Below are positions 44,964 through 56,099 of a stretch of DNA of 64,000 nt, in pieces. Made by a program: the position numbers and the translations under genes. The notes under the pieces are model-generated. The model saw only the letters and a list, made by a program, of their open reading frames with translations, searched no databases and was not told the origin of the DNA. Position 1 is the first letter of the stretch, and every line of letters begins with the position of its first letter. Source of the DNA: Mauremys mutica (Eukaryota; Chordata; Testudines; Geoemydidae); contig NC_059079.1 of NCBI RefSeq assembly GCF_020497125.1, positions 14,899,553 to 14,963,552 of the forward strand, written 5' to 3'.

Positions 44964-45109
44964 GTGGGGAAGGATAGCTCAGTGGTTTGAGCATTGGCCT
45001 GCTAAATCCTTGAGGGGGCCATTTGGGGATTGGTCCTGCTTTGAGCAGGGGGTTGGACTAGATGATCTGCTGAGGTCCCTTCCAACCCTAATAATCTATG
45101 ATTCTATGA
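44964..45109 (+). mobile_element. Tortoise/Cry-type tRNA-CR1 SINE with internal deletion
   Basis: The head 'ggatagctcagtggtttgag' is a tRNA A-box region. The tail 'gattggtcctgctttgagca', 'gggggttggactagatgatc' and 'cccttccaaccctaataat' is the CR1 3' end, closing in 'ctatgattctatgac'. A tRNA-derived head on a CR1 tail is the hallmark of the turtle SINE studied with PsCR1 by Ohshima, Okada and colleagues. Between 'gcctgctaaa' and 'tccttgaggggg' (about 45005-45008) the copy lacks roughly 19 bases, which in the family as I remember it hold the end of the anticodon arm and most of the B box. This copy could not be transcribed normally by pol III. Confidence 0.9.
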
Positions 45110-45359
45110 CTTCAGTTAAGGTATTCCCAACTTGGGCTTGATCCAAAGCCACTGGAAACACTCACATTGATTTCATTAGGTTTTGGATTATTCCCGTTCT
45201 CAGCTGTAAGAGAGGAGAATCGGGCCTTGGTCTTGCAAATGGATTAGCCTTTCTTTATGGCCAATTGAAAAGCGAAGCTGGGATGCCTTCCTTTGAATCC
45301 CTAAATCTGTGTTTTGTTTTCTAACCCCCTGAAGTGTGCGTGTGTTTGTTTTTAAATAG
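45110..45359. other. Unassigned non-coding stretch
   Basis: Contains a 'gggcttgatccaaagccact...attgatttcattaggttttg' palindromic-type unit at 45133-45187. Otherwise nothing recognised. Confidence 0.35.
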
Positions 45360-45800
45360 GTCAGATCAAATATAGATTGGAGGGAGCTCTTTTTAAAGTC
45401 CCCGTCCGACTAACTATAGCAACAGTCTGGCATGACAATTCCATCTCTGACTCCCACTGTTAATGGTAAGGCTTTGGGCCTTTGGGTAGGCAGGCTATCC
45501 TTATCACCTTGGCAGACTTCCAGCTCCAAATAATAATCCATTAACGTCTGCCCTGTTGGCATTCTTGCCAAATACGAGGGATATCTTTTAAATAAACACC
45601 GGCAGTTCCCAGTCAGAGGCGAGAGAGAGAGGAGAGGAAAAACAATCCTTGACATTTCAGTGACTTTGCAGGGCTAGCTGACACCTGGTACCGCCCTTAT
45701 CTTGTAGTGTTTATGCAGAGCTGCAAAGCACAGCTTCTCCCGTTGGCTCCTTTGCCATCTTTAAATAGAACTGGAAAGGCTTATAATGATAGGAGTAACT
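45360..45800. promoter_or_regulatory. Candidate conserved non-coding element
   Basis: Complex sequence without repeat signatures. A minus-strand frame of 81 codons (45655-45410) has no domain. A splice-acceptor-like 'tttttaaatag' occurs at 45350-45360 but no supported exon follows. The regulatory call is a guess from texture. Confidence 0.2.
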
Positions 45801-48180
45801 TTTTTGGACATCCACTATATTTCCCCTCCTCCCCCCCCCCCCAAGCTGGGGAGCCCTTATGTTAATATTAACATCTGTACTCCTGTTTTCCTCTTAAGTT
45901 CAGCAAACAGCTTAGCAGGGCTTCATGCCTCTTGTGCTTTGCCAACAATATTTTTTTCCCACAGTTTGTTGGCCTGACAAGTTTTACACTACAGCTCAGC
46001 TTTTCTGAGGCCCCTTTCCCACCACCTGATGACTTATCTGTTCATCCACCAAACCAAACAGCCACATATTGATCTGAATCATTAGGGTCTGCACGTCCAG
46101 TTTTCAGGGGATTCTAAACCTGGCTGTTTCAGTTTGTTTCCCTCCATTTCATTTAATGGGGCTGTAACCTGACTCTCAAGGACAACTTGAGGTTTATTTT
46201 TCCAGCTGTTGTATTTTGTTTGGTAATAATAAAATGTCTTGTTTGGATATTTCATAATGTCAATAAATGAACTGTCTAGTTTTTGTTTTTGCCAGGCAGT
46301 TGGAAATCCCATTTCAGTTCCTATTAATTAGGTTAGTGAACATTAAAACATTAGTATTAGAAGAGTAACATAAGGCCAAATCCTGAGGACCTTATCTGGG
46401 GTTTGAATCTGATTTCACCTATGGTTGTCTTATGCTATGTCTTATGTCTTATGCATTGAATTTTTTTTTCTTTAGTGGAGTTACTCTGGTGTATATTGAC
46501 TGTAGATGAAGCATTGAGAAGCCAACAGCATTTCCTCAGCCTTGCACTCAGTTTTCATCAGCCTGATGTAAGTAATAAATGAGTAAGGACTTGAAGTTTT
46601 GACCCACAGATATTACATTTGCTATTGAATTCTACCCCATTCTTTGGGTCTGATTCTGCAGCTACTCCGTGCATAAAATACCCCTTGAATTACGCCCTTT
46701 GTTTGCAACTTTGCATTTTATTTATATGCTTTCATCTGGGGTTTTAGTTTTTTAATTTGATTAGTATGAAAAGTAATAATAACTAGAGTTGGCAGAATTT
46801 GTTTTAAAAAGTTTTCATGGCAATATTGGTGGTTTTTGTTTTTTAAGCTTTTTATTTTTACCAATTTAAATTTTCTCAGTTGAGGGAAATTATTGGGATC
46901 AGACAATAATTATTTAATGATGGTAGACTTTGAGATTCCAAAAGCTAAATTTTTATAACTGTTAAAATGCAAATTGTCACCATCATATGTCAAAATTTTA
47001 GCCTTGAATCAAACTCTAATATGTTCTCAGGCAGCATTTTCATACTTTGCCTGTCAGTAAATTTCTATGGTCAATGGGAATATCTATCTATCTAATGTGT
47101 GTAAAGTGAAATTGATGTTTACTGATTAAAAATCTAATGCTTCCAAACCTAATCATAACTAAGTCACCATCTACTCCTCTGATTAAACTTCCCATCAGAC
47201 GAATGTCATTACAACTGTGTGGGTGGGTGGGTGGTTAAGAAATGCAGATAGCCCCAGGAGGAAGGAACAGGGGTTGCAGCGTCTTAGAGATAATATACAG
47301 ACCTCTGGCCAGTAAGGGAAGGAGAAACCTTGAAGTAGAGCTTCATTTTATGGGTGTCAAACTCTTTTTATATTCCATTACTGTGCTATTCAGCACACAG
47401 TGTTTGAACATCTGCATATATTTTTAAGGAAGACCACTTTCTTGCTAATCATCAGCACTGGGGCCTTATATTTCATGTCCCCTCATAATCAAATGAAGAA
47501 ATAGTGTTCAGATTGGTCCAGCATAGATGCCTATTAATGTATTGTTAGTTCAACATGTTGCTCCACCTCTGTACAGCCTATATATGGCAATATTAGTTCC
47601 TGTTCAGTTACTTAATGCTGGGACCAAGTTAGTTTTTCTGAAACAACACCAAGCGGAGCAAAAGAGGGTAGAATGACTGACTGGAAACATTCCCAAAAGA
47701 CAGCAGATTAACACACAAGCACACACTGATCCACCTACTGCGGAAAAGAGGCATCACTTACAAATCTCAACCAATTCAGTCTTTGCAGATTCTGCCCAGA
47801 TGTTTAAAGGCCTTTCTGAAATTGTCTGTACTTAAAAGGCGTTATGAGTAAGTGCTCAGTACTTATGCTGTAACCTCTTTGGCAATTAGTTGGTGATTGA
47901 ACCAAATTGTTAAATATCCCTGGCAGTGAAAGGTTATTCCTTTTAAATGCTTAAATATTATTACTAGGACTTAAAGGGAGAGCAGCAGAAGAAGCCAAAC
48001 AATAATAATCGGAGACTAATTAAAAATAGAACAATGCATTAACTAGTACATTTTGTATATGTGAATGTGCAAATGTCTATGTATAAAAAAGACAGGTACC
48101 TAATTTAGGGCTTAAGTTCACAGCTCCTTGTTTCTCTGCTTGATGTATTGGATTATACTAAATTCTTATCATTGGGGCAT
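45801..48180. other. Unassigned non-coding stretch
   Basis: No gene recognised in 2.4 kb of AT-rich DNA. A C run is at about 45831-45842, and a GGGT run at 47217-47233. Confidence 0.4.
47217..47233 (+). repeat. GGGT tetranucleotide run
   Basis: Four tandem GTGG/GGGT units. Confidence 0.85.
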
Positions 48181-48813
48181 GTCTTTCCCAGGGCCGCCCA
48201 GAGGATTCCGGGGGCCCGGGGTCTTCGGCGGCGGGGGCCCTTCCGTTCTGGGACCCGCCGCCGAAGTGCCCTGAGGACCCGCGGCGGGAGCCCTCCGCCG
48301 CCGAATTACCGCCGAAGCGGGACCCGCCGCTGAAGCGCAGCCCGGTCTTTGGCGGTAATTCGGCGGCGGGGGAGGGTCCCCGCGCCGCCGAAGACCGGGC
48401 TGCGCTTCGGCGGCGGGTCCCGCTTCCCCCCCGCCCCGGCCCCAGCCTCTTACCCCCGGCTCCCTCCTCACCCGGAGTCTCAGCGCCTCACCAGAACAGC
48501 CGCAGCGTGTCTCCGGCGGGGCCTGAGCTCCGTCCCGCTCAGAGCCACGTGGGGAGGGGGCGGGGCTGGGAGCTCCCCGCCGAGCAGAGGCAGCTGAGCT
48601 CAGCCCGGAGCTCCCAGCCCCGCCCCCTCACCACGCGGCTCTGAGCGGGGCGGGGCTCAGGGGCCCCGGCGGAGACTCGGCGCTTGATGCGCTGAGGCTC
48701 CAGGAGAGGGGCGGAGGTGGGAGCCTCCGCTGTTCTCTTGGGGGCCCCTGCGGAGCCCGGGGCCCGAGGCAAATTGCCCCCTTTGCCCCCCCCCGGGCGG
48801 CCCTGGTCTTTCC
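48181..48813. mobile_element. GC-rich hAT-type element, exact 8-bp TSD
   Basis: The element spans 48189-48805 (617 bp). It begins 'cagggccgcccagaggattc' and ends 'cccccgggcggccctg', an inverted pair, flanked by the exact duplication 'gtctttcc' (48181-48188 and 48806-48813). The interior is extremely rich in GC and CpG. Two internal inverted repeats are obvious: one around 'gccgaattaccgccgaagcg / tttggcggtaattcggcggc' (48298-48370), and one around 'ggcggggctgggagctcccc / ggagctcccagccccgcccc' (48560-48627). Open frames of 80-100 codons inside are spurious. Composition-based software would probably call this a CpG island or first exon; the target duplication shows it is a transposon. Confidence 0.94.
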
Positions 48814-49008
48814 TTCCAGTTATCCTGGTGGAGAGGAGCTCTAAAAGCAAATTGAATTTGCACAGGCAGTATAGAAAGACGCAGCAGTATCTGTGTGTGC
48901 CAATGGGCCCCTAGGCAGGCATACGTGGTGGGGAACAGCATTGCTCCTTCCCCCTATTTGCAGAGCCAACTTGGATCTTAATCATAGCCTCATGGATCCT
49001 GATCCAAA

Positions 49009-49569
49009 GCCCTATGTCTACACTCCACATTACTTCAGTATAACGTATGTTGCACAAGAGTGTGGATTATTCACACCCCTGAGCAATGTAAGTTATACTG
49101 ACCAAAGAGCCGGTGTGGACAACACTATGTTGGCAGAAGGGCTTCTCCCGCCGACATAGCCGCTGCCTCTTGCAGAGGCAGGAGTTACTAAGCCAACAGG
49201 AGAGCTTTCTCCCACTGGACTAGAGCAGCGGTTCTCGAACTGTGGGTCAGGACTCCATTTTAATGGGGTCGCGAGGCCTGGCTTAGACTTGCTGGGGCCC
49301 AGGTCTGAAGCCAAAGACCGAGCCCCAGCACCTGAGGCTGAAGCCAAAGCCTGAGGGTGGTGGGGCTTGGGCTTTGGCCCCCCTGCCTGGGGCAGCAGGG
49401 CTCAGGTGGGCTCTGGTTCCATTCCCCCCCACTCCTGGGGTCCTGTGGTCATTTTTGTTTTTGGAAGGGGGTCACGGTGCAATGAAGTATGAGAACCCCT
49501 GGCTTAGAGCATCTTCACCAGAAGCGCCACAGCAGTGCAGCTGTAGGTGCCGTAGTGCAGACGTAGCCT
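49009..49569. mobile_element. Harbinger-like MITE containing a nested hAT
   Basis: Left end 'gccctatgtctacactcc' and right end 'gtagtgcagacgtagcc' form an inverted pair. The interior, 'cagtataacgtatgttgcac', 'gtgtggattattcacacccc', 'gagcaatgtaagttatactg', 'ggcttctcccgccgacatag', has mirrored units. The element is split at 49226-49501 by a hAT-type insertion; 'tagagcatcttcaccagaag' resumes on the right. Confidence 0.72.
49218..49509. mobile_element. 276-bp hAT-type element nested in a MITE
   Basis: The element spans 49226-49501. It begins 'cagcggttctcgaactgtgg' and ends 'tgaagtatgagaacccctg', an inverted pair. The flanks 'gactagag' and 'gcttagag' match at 6 of 8, a decayed target duplication. 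The interior is built from 'gaagccaaagcctgag' units. No coding capacity. Confidence 0.85.
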
Positions 49570-49796
49570 GAAAAAGACAGGGGAATAACGTTAACCTGTT
49601 TAGGAGGTGGAGGCAGGATAAATGAGCATAGCAACATTGTCTTCAGCAGAGCTGTGCTGGCTTGTTCCTGGGTCTCCACTTTCCTCAGTTTCCCCCCTTT
49701 TATTTATTTATTTATTTTTTTTCAAAGCCCTTACTATACAATGGTTTACAAGAGTAATCATGCAAAACAATAGTTACTGTCTAGTTCACTTTGACG
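49570..49796. other. Unassigned, with ATTT microsatellite
   Basis: A TTTA tetranucleotide run passes into poly-T at 49699-49721. Confidence 0.5.
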
Positions 49797-49904
49797 GTAA
49801 GCTCTTTGGGGCAGGAACTTTTTTTGTGTGTGTACAGTGACTAGCACAATGGGTTCCTGGTCTGATAGGAGCTCATAGGTGCTGCCACAATGCACACAAA
49901 TAGC
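49797..49904 (+). mobile_element. L2-like LINE 3' tail
   Basis: 'gtaagctctttggggcagga', 'gtgtgtacagtgactagcac', 'aatgggttcctggtctgata', 'ggagctcataggtgctgcca' and a CAAATAG end, the same block order as at 25385 and 35432. Confidence 0.62.
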
Positions 49905-51060
49905 TATAGCTTATAGTAATGATAGTGCTGCATTTTGGACTATTAATATCAGCTCTAGTGATACTTAAAAAAATTAGAATAAGGGGAAATGGCAACTCTG
50001 CTTCAGCCTTAGGCGCCTCTTTCTTTTTAAAGTCTACTGTAAGTAACATCTTCCAATCCACACTGGTGCAGGAACTGTGTTTTGTGAAACTACACTGAAA
50101 GAAGTGTTTTAAGTTTCCTGTGGTTTAAGAAATTACCAGGTTCCTCTGTTTCAAGGGCTTGGGGAAACCAGAAAACCAATTCCGTGTTGCTGTTGTGACC
50201 ATTGAATGAATACAACAGCCTATTGGATTTTTGTAGGTTAAAAAAGGTAAAAGTTTAAAGATAGCAGGTCAGATCCTGATCTCAGTTACACCAGTCTCAG
50301 TCCAGAGCAACAACAGTAACTTCAAGGATTTGATGAACAAATCTTGTTTGGTGGGGCTTAGACACACCCCTCCACTTTGGCAAAATCTATCCGTCATGAC
50401 CCTATACTGAAGTGACCCACACTGATAATACATTCCACAACTGATCCTGACTCAAGGTCTTTAAAGAGCAAGTCTCTGCACCTGTTGACCTTATGCATCT
50501 GCCTAGCCGATATATCCAGGCTCTGGGTTATGTGAGTTGCAATCTCCTGAGCTCGTCCAACTCTGTCTACTAGCCCACTGTGCATATACACACCTCCTTA
50601 TCAGCTATAGTTGGCACAACAGAAGTGTTTCACAGGCAGAGTTTCGTATCCCATTTTTAACACTCTGCCTCACACGGGAGGGTACGGTATGTCTTTTTCT
50701 TGACTAAATGTGTCATGCCCTTTTAACTAGTTGCCACTTCATAAACTTGATTAACAACTTGTTTCTTCATTAACAACCTGCTGGATCCCCTTGGAATGAC
50801 TCCGTTTCTTCTCTCTGCTGTTGCTATTGTGAGGGCTGGCACTGAATGTGCAGAGACTCCATAGCGATAGGGTTTTAAAATAAAGGTAACCGAGAAGTAC
50901 TAAGCACTATTAGCAGGTTTCACGTGTCCCTTGCAATACAGCCTCTCTTATTTCACAGCCAGAAGTGCCTGTGAACGTCTTGTTCTTGTTTCCATTGTTC
51001 AGGTCTTCATATGCCCCTTAAATATCAGTGGGTGTGATTAAATATTAAAAAAAGGACTTA
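49905..51060. other. Unassigned non-coding stretch
   Basis: No gene recognised. 50262-50300 'caggtcagatcctgatctca...gttacaccag' is an arm of the palindromic repeat family. Confidence 0.35.
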
Positions 51061-51695
51061 CCATATGTACTCGTTCATAAGCCAAATATTTTTGGTAAAA
51101 AAGTGACTCATCAAAGAGCAGAGGTTGGCTTATAAACGGGTCTGCACCAAAATTTGATGATTTTAAACTCTATGTAATCATTGAATTGAATATCTAATAC
51201 AGGGATCGTCAACCTTTGGCACGCAGCCCCCGTTGGCCTGGAGCAGTGAACCATGGCCAGTGGGAGCCGTGATCGTTCGATCCTGTGGATGTGGCAGGTA
51301 ATCAAACTGGCCCGGCCCACCAGGGTGGGCCGCACACTAAAGGTTGGCGATCCCTGATCTAATACATTGTCATTTTGTTTAGCTGGAGTGTCTGCAGGCA
51401 TGGAGCCCCTCAGCTGCCTGCGGCCACGATGCACTACTTCCCACAGCCCCCATTGGCTGGGAACGGCAAACCACAGCCACAGGGAGCTAAGGGGCTCCAT
51501 GCCTGCATACGCTGCAAGTAAACAAAACATCCCGACCCGCCAGTGGCTTACCCTGACAGGCTGGGAGCCAAAATTTTCCAACCTCTGAAATATAGGGTCG
51601 GTTTACGAAAGGATCATATAGTTTTTTGCTATTTTTACCTATCCATTTGGGGGGGGTCAGCTTATACACGAACGGGCTAATGAACAAGTATATTC
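51061..51695. mobile_element. Inverted-repeat DNA element with nested hAT
   Basis: Left end 'ccatatgtactcgttcataa' and the complement of the right end, 'atatacttgttcattagc', are similar; further in, 'ggttggcttataaacgggtc' and the complement of 'gggtcagcttatacacgaac' also correspond. A strong inner inverted repeat pairs 51373-51415 ('gcaggcatggagcccctcag') with 51484-51528 ('aaggggctccatgcctgc'), over about 40 bp. No target duplication was defined and the superfamily is unknown. Open frames up to 156 codons run across the element and its insert and are not genes. Confidence 0.65.
51192..51364. mobile_element. 157-bp hAT-type MITE, exact 8-bp TSD, nested
   Basis: The element spans 51200-51356. 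It begins 'cagggatcgtcaacctttgg' and ends 'aaaggttggcgatccctg', an inverted pair with 15 or more matching bases, flanked by the exact duplication 'atctaata' (51192-51199, 51357-51364). A 'ctggcccggcccaccagggt' hairpin-like block sits near the right end. It lies inside the inverted-repeat element 51061-51695 and is therefore younger. Confidence 0.93.
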
Positions 51696-51756
51696 AGTAA
51701 AGCTAATGTTTAATCATTGGCGAGATTAAGGAGAAACTAGAAGAGATGGCACTTGC

Positions 51757-51821
51757 ATTCTTATGCAGATGTCAAAATTACAAATTGGCATTTACTACAA
51801 TTTTGCAGTCTGCATAAGAAT
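51757..51821. repeat. Perfect-looking hairpin, 23-bp arms
   Basis: The left arm 51757-51779 starts 'attcttatgcagatgtcaaa' and the complement of the right arm 51799-51821 starts 'attcttatgcagactgcaaa'; about 20 of 23 bases pair around a 19-base loop. It does not match the other palindromic families here. Confidence 0.7.
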
Positions 51822-54800
51822 ATAATCCCATCATTGCCTGGAAAGTTGGCAGATGAGCAGGAATCTGCTTCGGTTGTGAGTAGATATTATGGCACCTCTG
51901 CAAATGGGCATGACTGTAAAGTTGATTAACTCCTGACCATGGACGTTCATACGTATTTGTTGACCGCCAGATTTCTTGCCCAAAATGCTGACCTGGCAGC
52001 CCATCCTGAGCTTAGCTGCCATCTTTGAGCTAGGATGACTTTTTCTAAACTCAGGGTAAGATCATCCCCTCCGCTTCAGTGTGTAGAGAGAGCTGTCTGG
52101 GATTGGGAGAGTGGGTAGTTTTGATTGCAGCCATTTTTCCTGTCGAGCCAGCATCAACCCCTCCACCATTACTCCATGAAAGTTTGTGAATAAGATGCTA
52201 GAGGGACAAGCCATGTGCTGTGGCATTGTTCCCTTCCCTATGCCTCCCCTAAGCACTAACTGCTTGAAAGAACACCCGCTTATATTCTAGGCTTGCACCA
52301 CTTTTGAAGAGGTCTGTTTTGCAGGATTGTGGGGCAGCTAGCCAGTAGCAGTAGGGAGGGATCGGGGAGGAGCATGTTCTGTTTCACAGCGTACTCAGCG
52401 ATGCTGTTTTAAACACACAAATGCTCTTGCTGGAAGGTTGGAACGTAACATGGCTTAACTTCTTAGAATTCAGAATGCTAATGCACAAGAACCTCAAAAT
52501 ACAGACACCAAGCTTTTTGCTCTCTAAAACAAAGGCACAACTCACCCCACCTTACTCTATGCTGTATCCCTGCGAACTGACTGCTGCTGGAACCAGATCT
52601 CACACTTCCCTGCGGAGCCCTTGAGCTTGCAAGCAGGAACAGGAAAGACCCTGCAGTTTAGTGACAGCTTATATTTTTACAGGTTTTTTTTCAATTCATT
52701 TTGTGTGGGGGGGGGAGGGGGAGGGGAGGGGAAGGAATGGGATCCTCCCTGCACCATTTCCTGGCCTCTGTCCCCCATAGGTATCTCTGGAAAGATGCAA
52801 CTTGGCCATAAACACTTGCATTCATAGCTACACAGACAGAACTGCTTGTTTATCTGTACCAAGCTGATGTGCTTGAAACCAATTGTTCTAATGAAGGCCC
52901 CATCCACTTCTGCTTCTCCCCAAAAACAGATCACTGAAGGGAGAGGCCAAAGGAAACTTCCTCTGCTCTACTCAACTTCCTTGGATGAACTGGTCATTTG
53001 GGTCCTGAAACCTGTCCCACATCCTCCAGCCCTCTCAGAAATAGTTGTATTAAGAACCTCAGTAATAGGAAAGCCCAGAAACAGCCTGTTCAGTTTTTGG
53101 ACTCTAGGACTCCTGTTTTAAGAAAATTCCTTAATCAAAGGAAGCCTTCTCAGGGTGATATGGATAGCCAGACCTGGGCACGTTTTTTATTCATTTGAGC
53201 AAGTGGGTGCGTAATGCTCCATCCATAAGGAACACCATAGCATAATGGGGTCTCTCCCTCATAAAAAAACGTCCCAGTTTGAACAACATGCTGCACTGTT
53301 CCTGGAAAGAGACTTTTAAAATATGACATGGGAAGGATGCAAGAATGGGGACTAAATGGCTTACAAAATCCTGGTGTGGCTTGAAAGTGAAAACTGGGAG
53401 ACCTGGCATTTAAATAAGCAAGATTTTTGCTTTTTTCTCCTCATAGTGCTTTCTCTTGGGGCGGGGTGGAAGAATCCAACTGCCTTAAAGAATGTGCCCT
53501 CAGTATTGGCCATATTGGCTATTCCCTATAGAAGTAGAGGGAGTATCGCACACTATTGAGTTATCCAAAGTAAAAGTGGAAAGTTTTTAAGGACAGCCGC
53601 TCTCTAATGTCACATCATTTAAAATGTATAGTTTTGCTGGCCCCATTCTCTTCCTTAGGACTTGTTATACCAAAGCATAAAGAGGGGAAACTAATCAACT
53701 AAACAGAAAAAAGAATCTTGTTTCTTTGGTCTTCTTGAGAGTGTTTGTTTTGTCTGAACAAAGTTTACCCACAGCTGGTAACTAGCTCCTCATGTAACAT
53801 TGCTTGCCAGCTTGAGAATTTATTATGTAGGTTACCCTTAAATAGCTCATGTTCAGCTGCAGAACACCTGTTCGTGGATTGGTAAATGGGAAAATCCAGG
53901 GAAAATGCTTACTAAACACAAAGGGCTGCTTGCGAAAAAAACTTGTTGATCTTGGATATGGTTGTAACTGCCGTTTGGGTGACTTTAGCAAGGCATTGTG
54001 TAGTACGCTACGTCTATACGTGTGTTTCTACGTGTGGAAAAACGAAACCTGAGCTAAACAGAGGGAGCAGTGCTAAACGGAATCCCTAACACACTACTGA
54101 GCTGATTTTCTTCTTTTCAAGCCTATTTTCTACTGAGCGATTTGAATTGACTCTTTATACAAGCCTGTTAACCTGAGAGTTGTCAGATAACCATTTCAGT
54201 GCCCCACATCTCATGGACCCTCCACTTCATGTACTGATCTGCAATCTCACAACTGGTGCTCTAGCATCTATAGCAGTTCCTGGCAATGGCATCTTGTATG
54301 GGGGTAGGGGAAGGTTGAGGTGGGAGTAGCAGTAGAAAGACTATCTAGACCCCCTCTGCCACACATACATTCAAATCAAGTTCATTCCCCAACCTCCATT
54401 TCTTTCACACACTGGTGCAACAGTAACTTCCCTGGATGCCTCTGCACGATTGAACTTTCCCTGGGCCCTGCCTTCAAGCAACCTTGTACCCATGTTCATT
54501 CTCCAGCCCTGGCCTGTCTTATGGATCAGAGAGTATGGGAATAATTTAAAGATTATGAAACAGAGTAGATGAAGTGACACACAACCACAGTGTTAATACT
54601 CAACTACATGTAGCAAAAAGGCTGGCATTTGTTTGTTTTTTTTCCTTTTTAATTTAAAGGAATTTTTAATTCTGGAGAAATAATAACAGTAGCAAATGTT
54701 GCTTCTGTGTGAAGAGATCAGTGAATCAGGGTAATCATTATTTTAGAAAGGTCGTTTTTAAAAAAAAATGATTCTCTAAGAATATTCATCACAACTCTTG

Positions 54801-55960
54801 TGCAATAGACATTAGGCCAAGCACCTGCTCCACAGTTAAGAGTCTTTCCGTTGACTTCATTAGTCTTCGGGTAAGGCTTCCGCTCCTGAGAGGTGTTGGC
54901 CACCCATGGACTTCAATCTGTTCAGGCTCAGTGCTTCTCAGAACCACAATATTATTTTCATAGTTTATCCTGTATTCTGCCATCACAAATTGACATTCTC
55001 TTCACTACTTAATATTATGTAGGGGATCAAATCCTGAGAACAACTTATGCTTGTTCAGACAAAACTCCCATTGACCCTTTATTTAGAGACAAGATACTTT
55101 GAATGATGGGGTGCCAACATGATCTATGTATCTCAATCCTCTAAAATAACAAATCTAGGGCTTAGATTAAGGAAAGTCACACTCCAAACTGACAGTGCAG
55201 CCCCAGCAGCAGGCTGCTCCATGTTGCTGAATTTTTGTCTTAATGCTGATCATATGTGTAGGCTGGATTTTGAAACATTTGCTCTGGAGATGAATGAGCG
55301 GAACTGACAGACTGGACGACTGCCCAGTGTGCAGTAACAAAGGAGGGAAAGAAAGAGTCCTTGGTGTCATCATTCGAGAGCTTAACTGGTTTTCTCGGTA
55401 GGTATTTTTCCAGTTCCCGGTAACCCACTGACACTGGACATCGCAGCAGCCTTAGTGGTGAAGTTGCCTATGTTATAATCGGAGGGAGATAAAGGGAAGT
55501 TTTTGTTGGAGCGGCAGTACCAGGAAATGACTGAGACATCACATAACAGAGGATGTGCGCTCTGTAGTGAAGAGACGTATTTACATACAGGCTAGACTTC
55601 TACCAGACTCCTCCAAGGGTGGTTTGAACGAGTTGTTTGAATTACCTGGCCCATTTGTGGTAGGGAGCCGTTCGATAGTAAATACTGCCCTGGGGTAAGC
55701 AGACAGCCTGTTTGCCAGACTGGTCCAACCCAGCAGCACTAAACAAAATATTCTGCCTCTGTAGTGCTGCTGGTATTGCAAAATCATCATAAGCGGCTGC
55801 TGTTCCTCTAAGCCGTTCCTCTTCTTGGCATTCCAATTAACATGGAGAAAGCATCTTGGATTTGCCAGTTGCCACCACTTGGCAATGGAATCCATCTCCT
55901 AAAAGCACATGCACTGACTTTTTCTGAGGAACGGAGTCCCTGCAAACTCCTAATGATGTC
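51822..55960. other. Unassigned non-coding stretch
   Basis: No gene recognised in 4.1 kb. Short open frames lack domains. A G-rich run at 52706-52733 is listed separately. Confidence 0.4.
52706..52733 (+). repeat. G-rich run, potential G-quadruplex
   Basis: G10-A-G5-A-G4-A-G4 in direct succession satisfies the four-tract pattern for an intramolecular quadruplex with one-base loops. Confidence 0.8.
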
Positions 55961-56099
55961 AAAGGCATGCGTCTGACGAAGTGGGTATTCACCCACGAAA
56001 GCTCATGCTCCAATGCGTTTATTAGTCTTTAAGGTGCCACAGGACTCTGTTGCTTTTTACAGATCCAGACTAACACGGCTACCCCTCTGATAAAAGGCA
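55961..56099 (+). mobile_element. Solo Penelope-like tail with 7-bp TSD
   Basis: About 55968-56092 (125 bp) equals the tail of the element at 37.6-39.0 kb: 'gaagtgggtattcacccacg', 'aaagctcatgctccaatgcg', 'aaggtgccacaggactctgt', 'acacggctacccctctgata'. It is flanked by 'aaaggca' at 55961-55967 and 56093-56099. No coding part is present. It is either an extreme 5' truncation or a short tail-only unit that moves on its own. Confidence 0.88.

Noticed and set aside
48148..48941. Apparent CpG island with open frames
   Set aside because: Inverted ends and an exact 8-bp target duplication show that this is a GC-rich hAT transposon.
51111..51581. 156-codon minus-strand frame
   Set aside because: It runs across an inverted-repeat element and the hAT nested in it; no domain.
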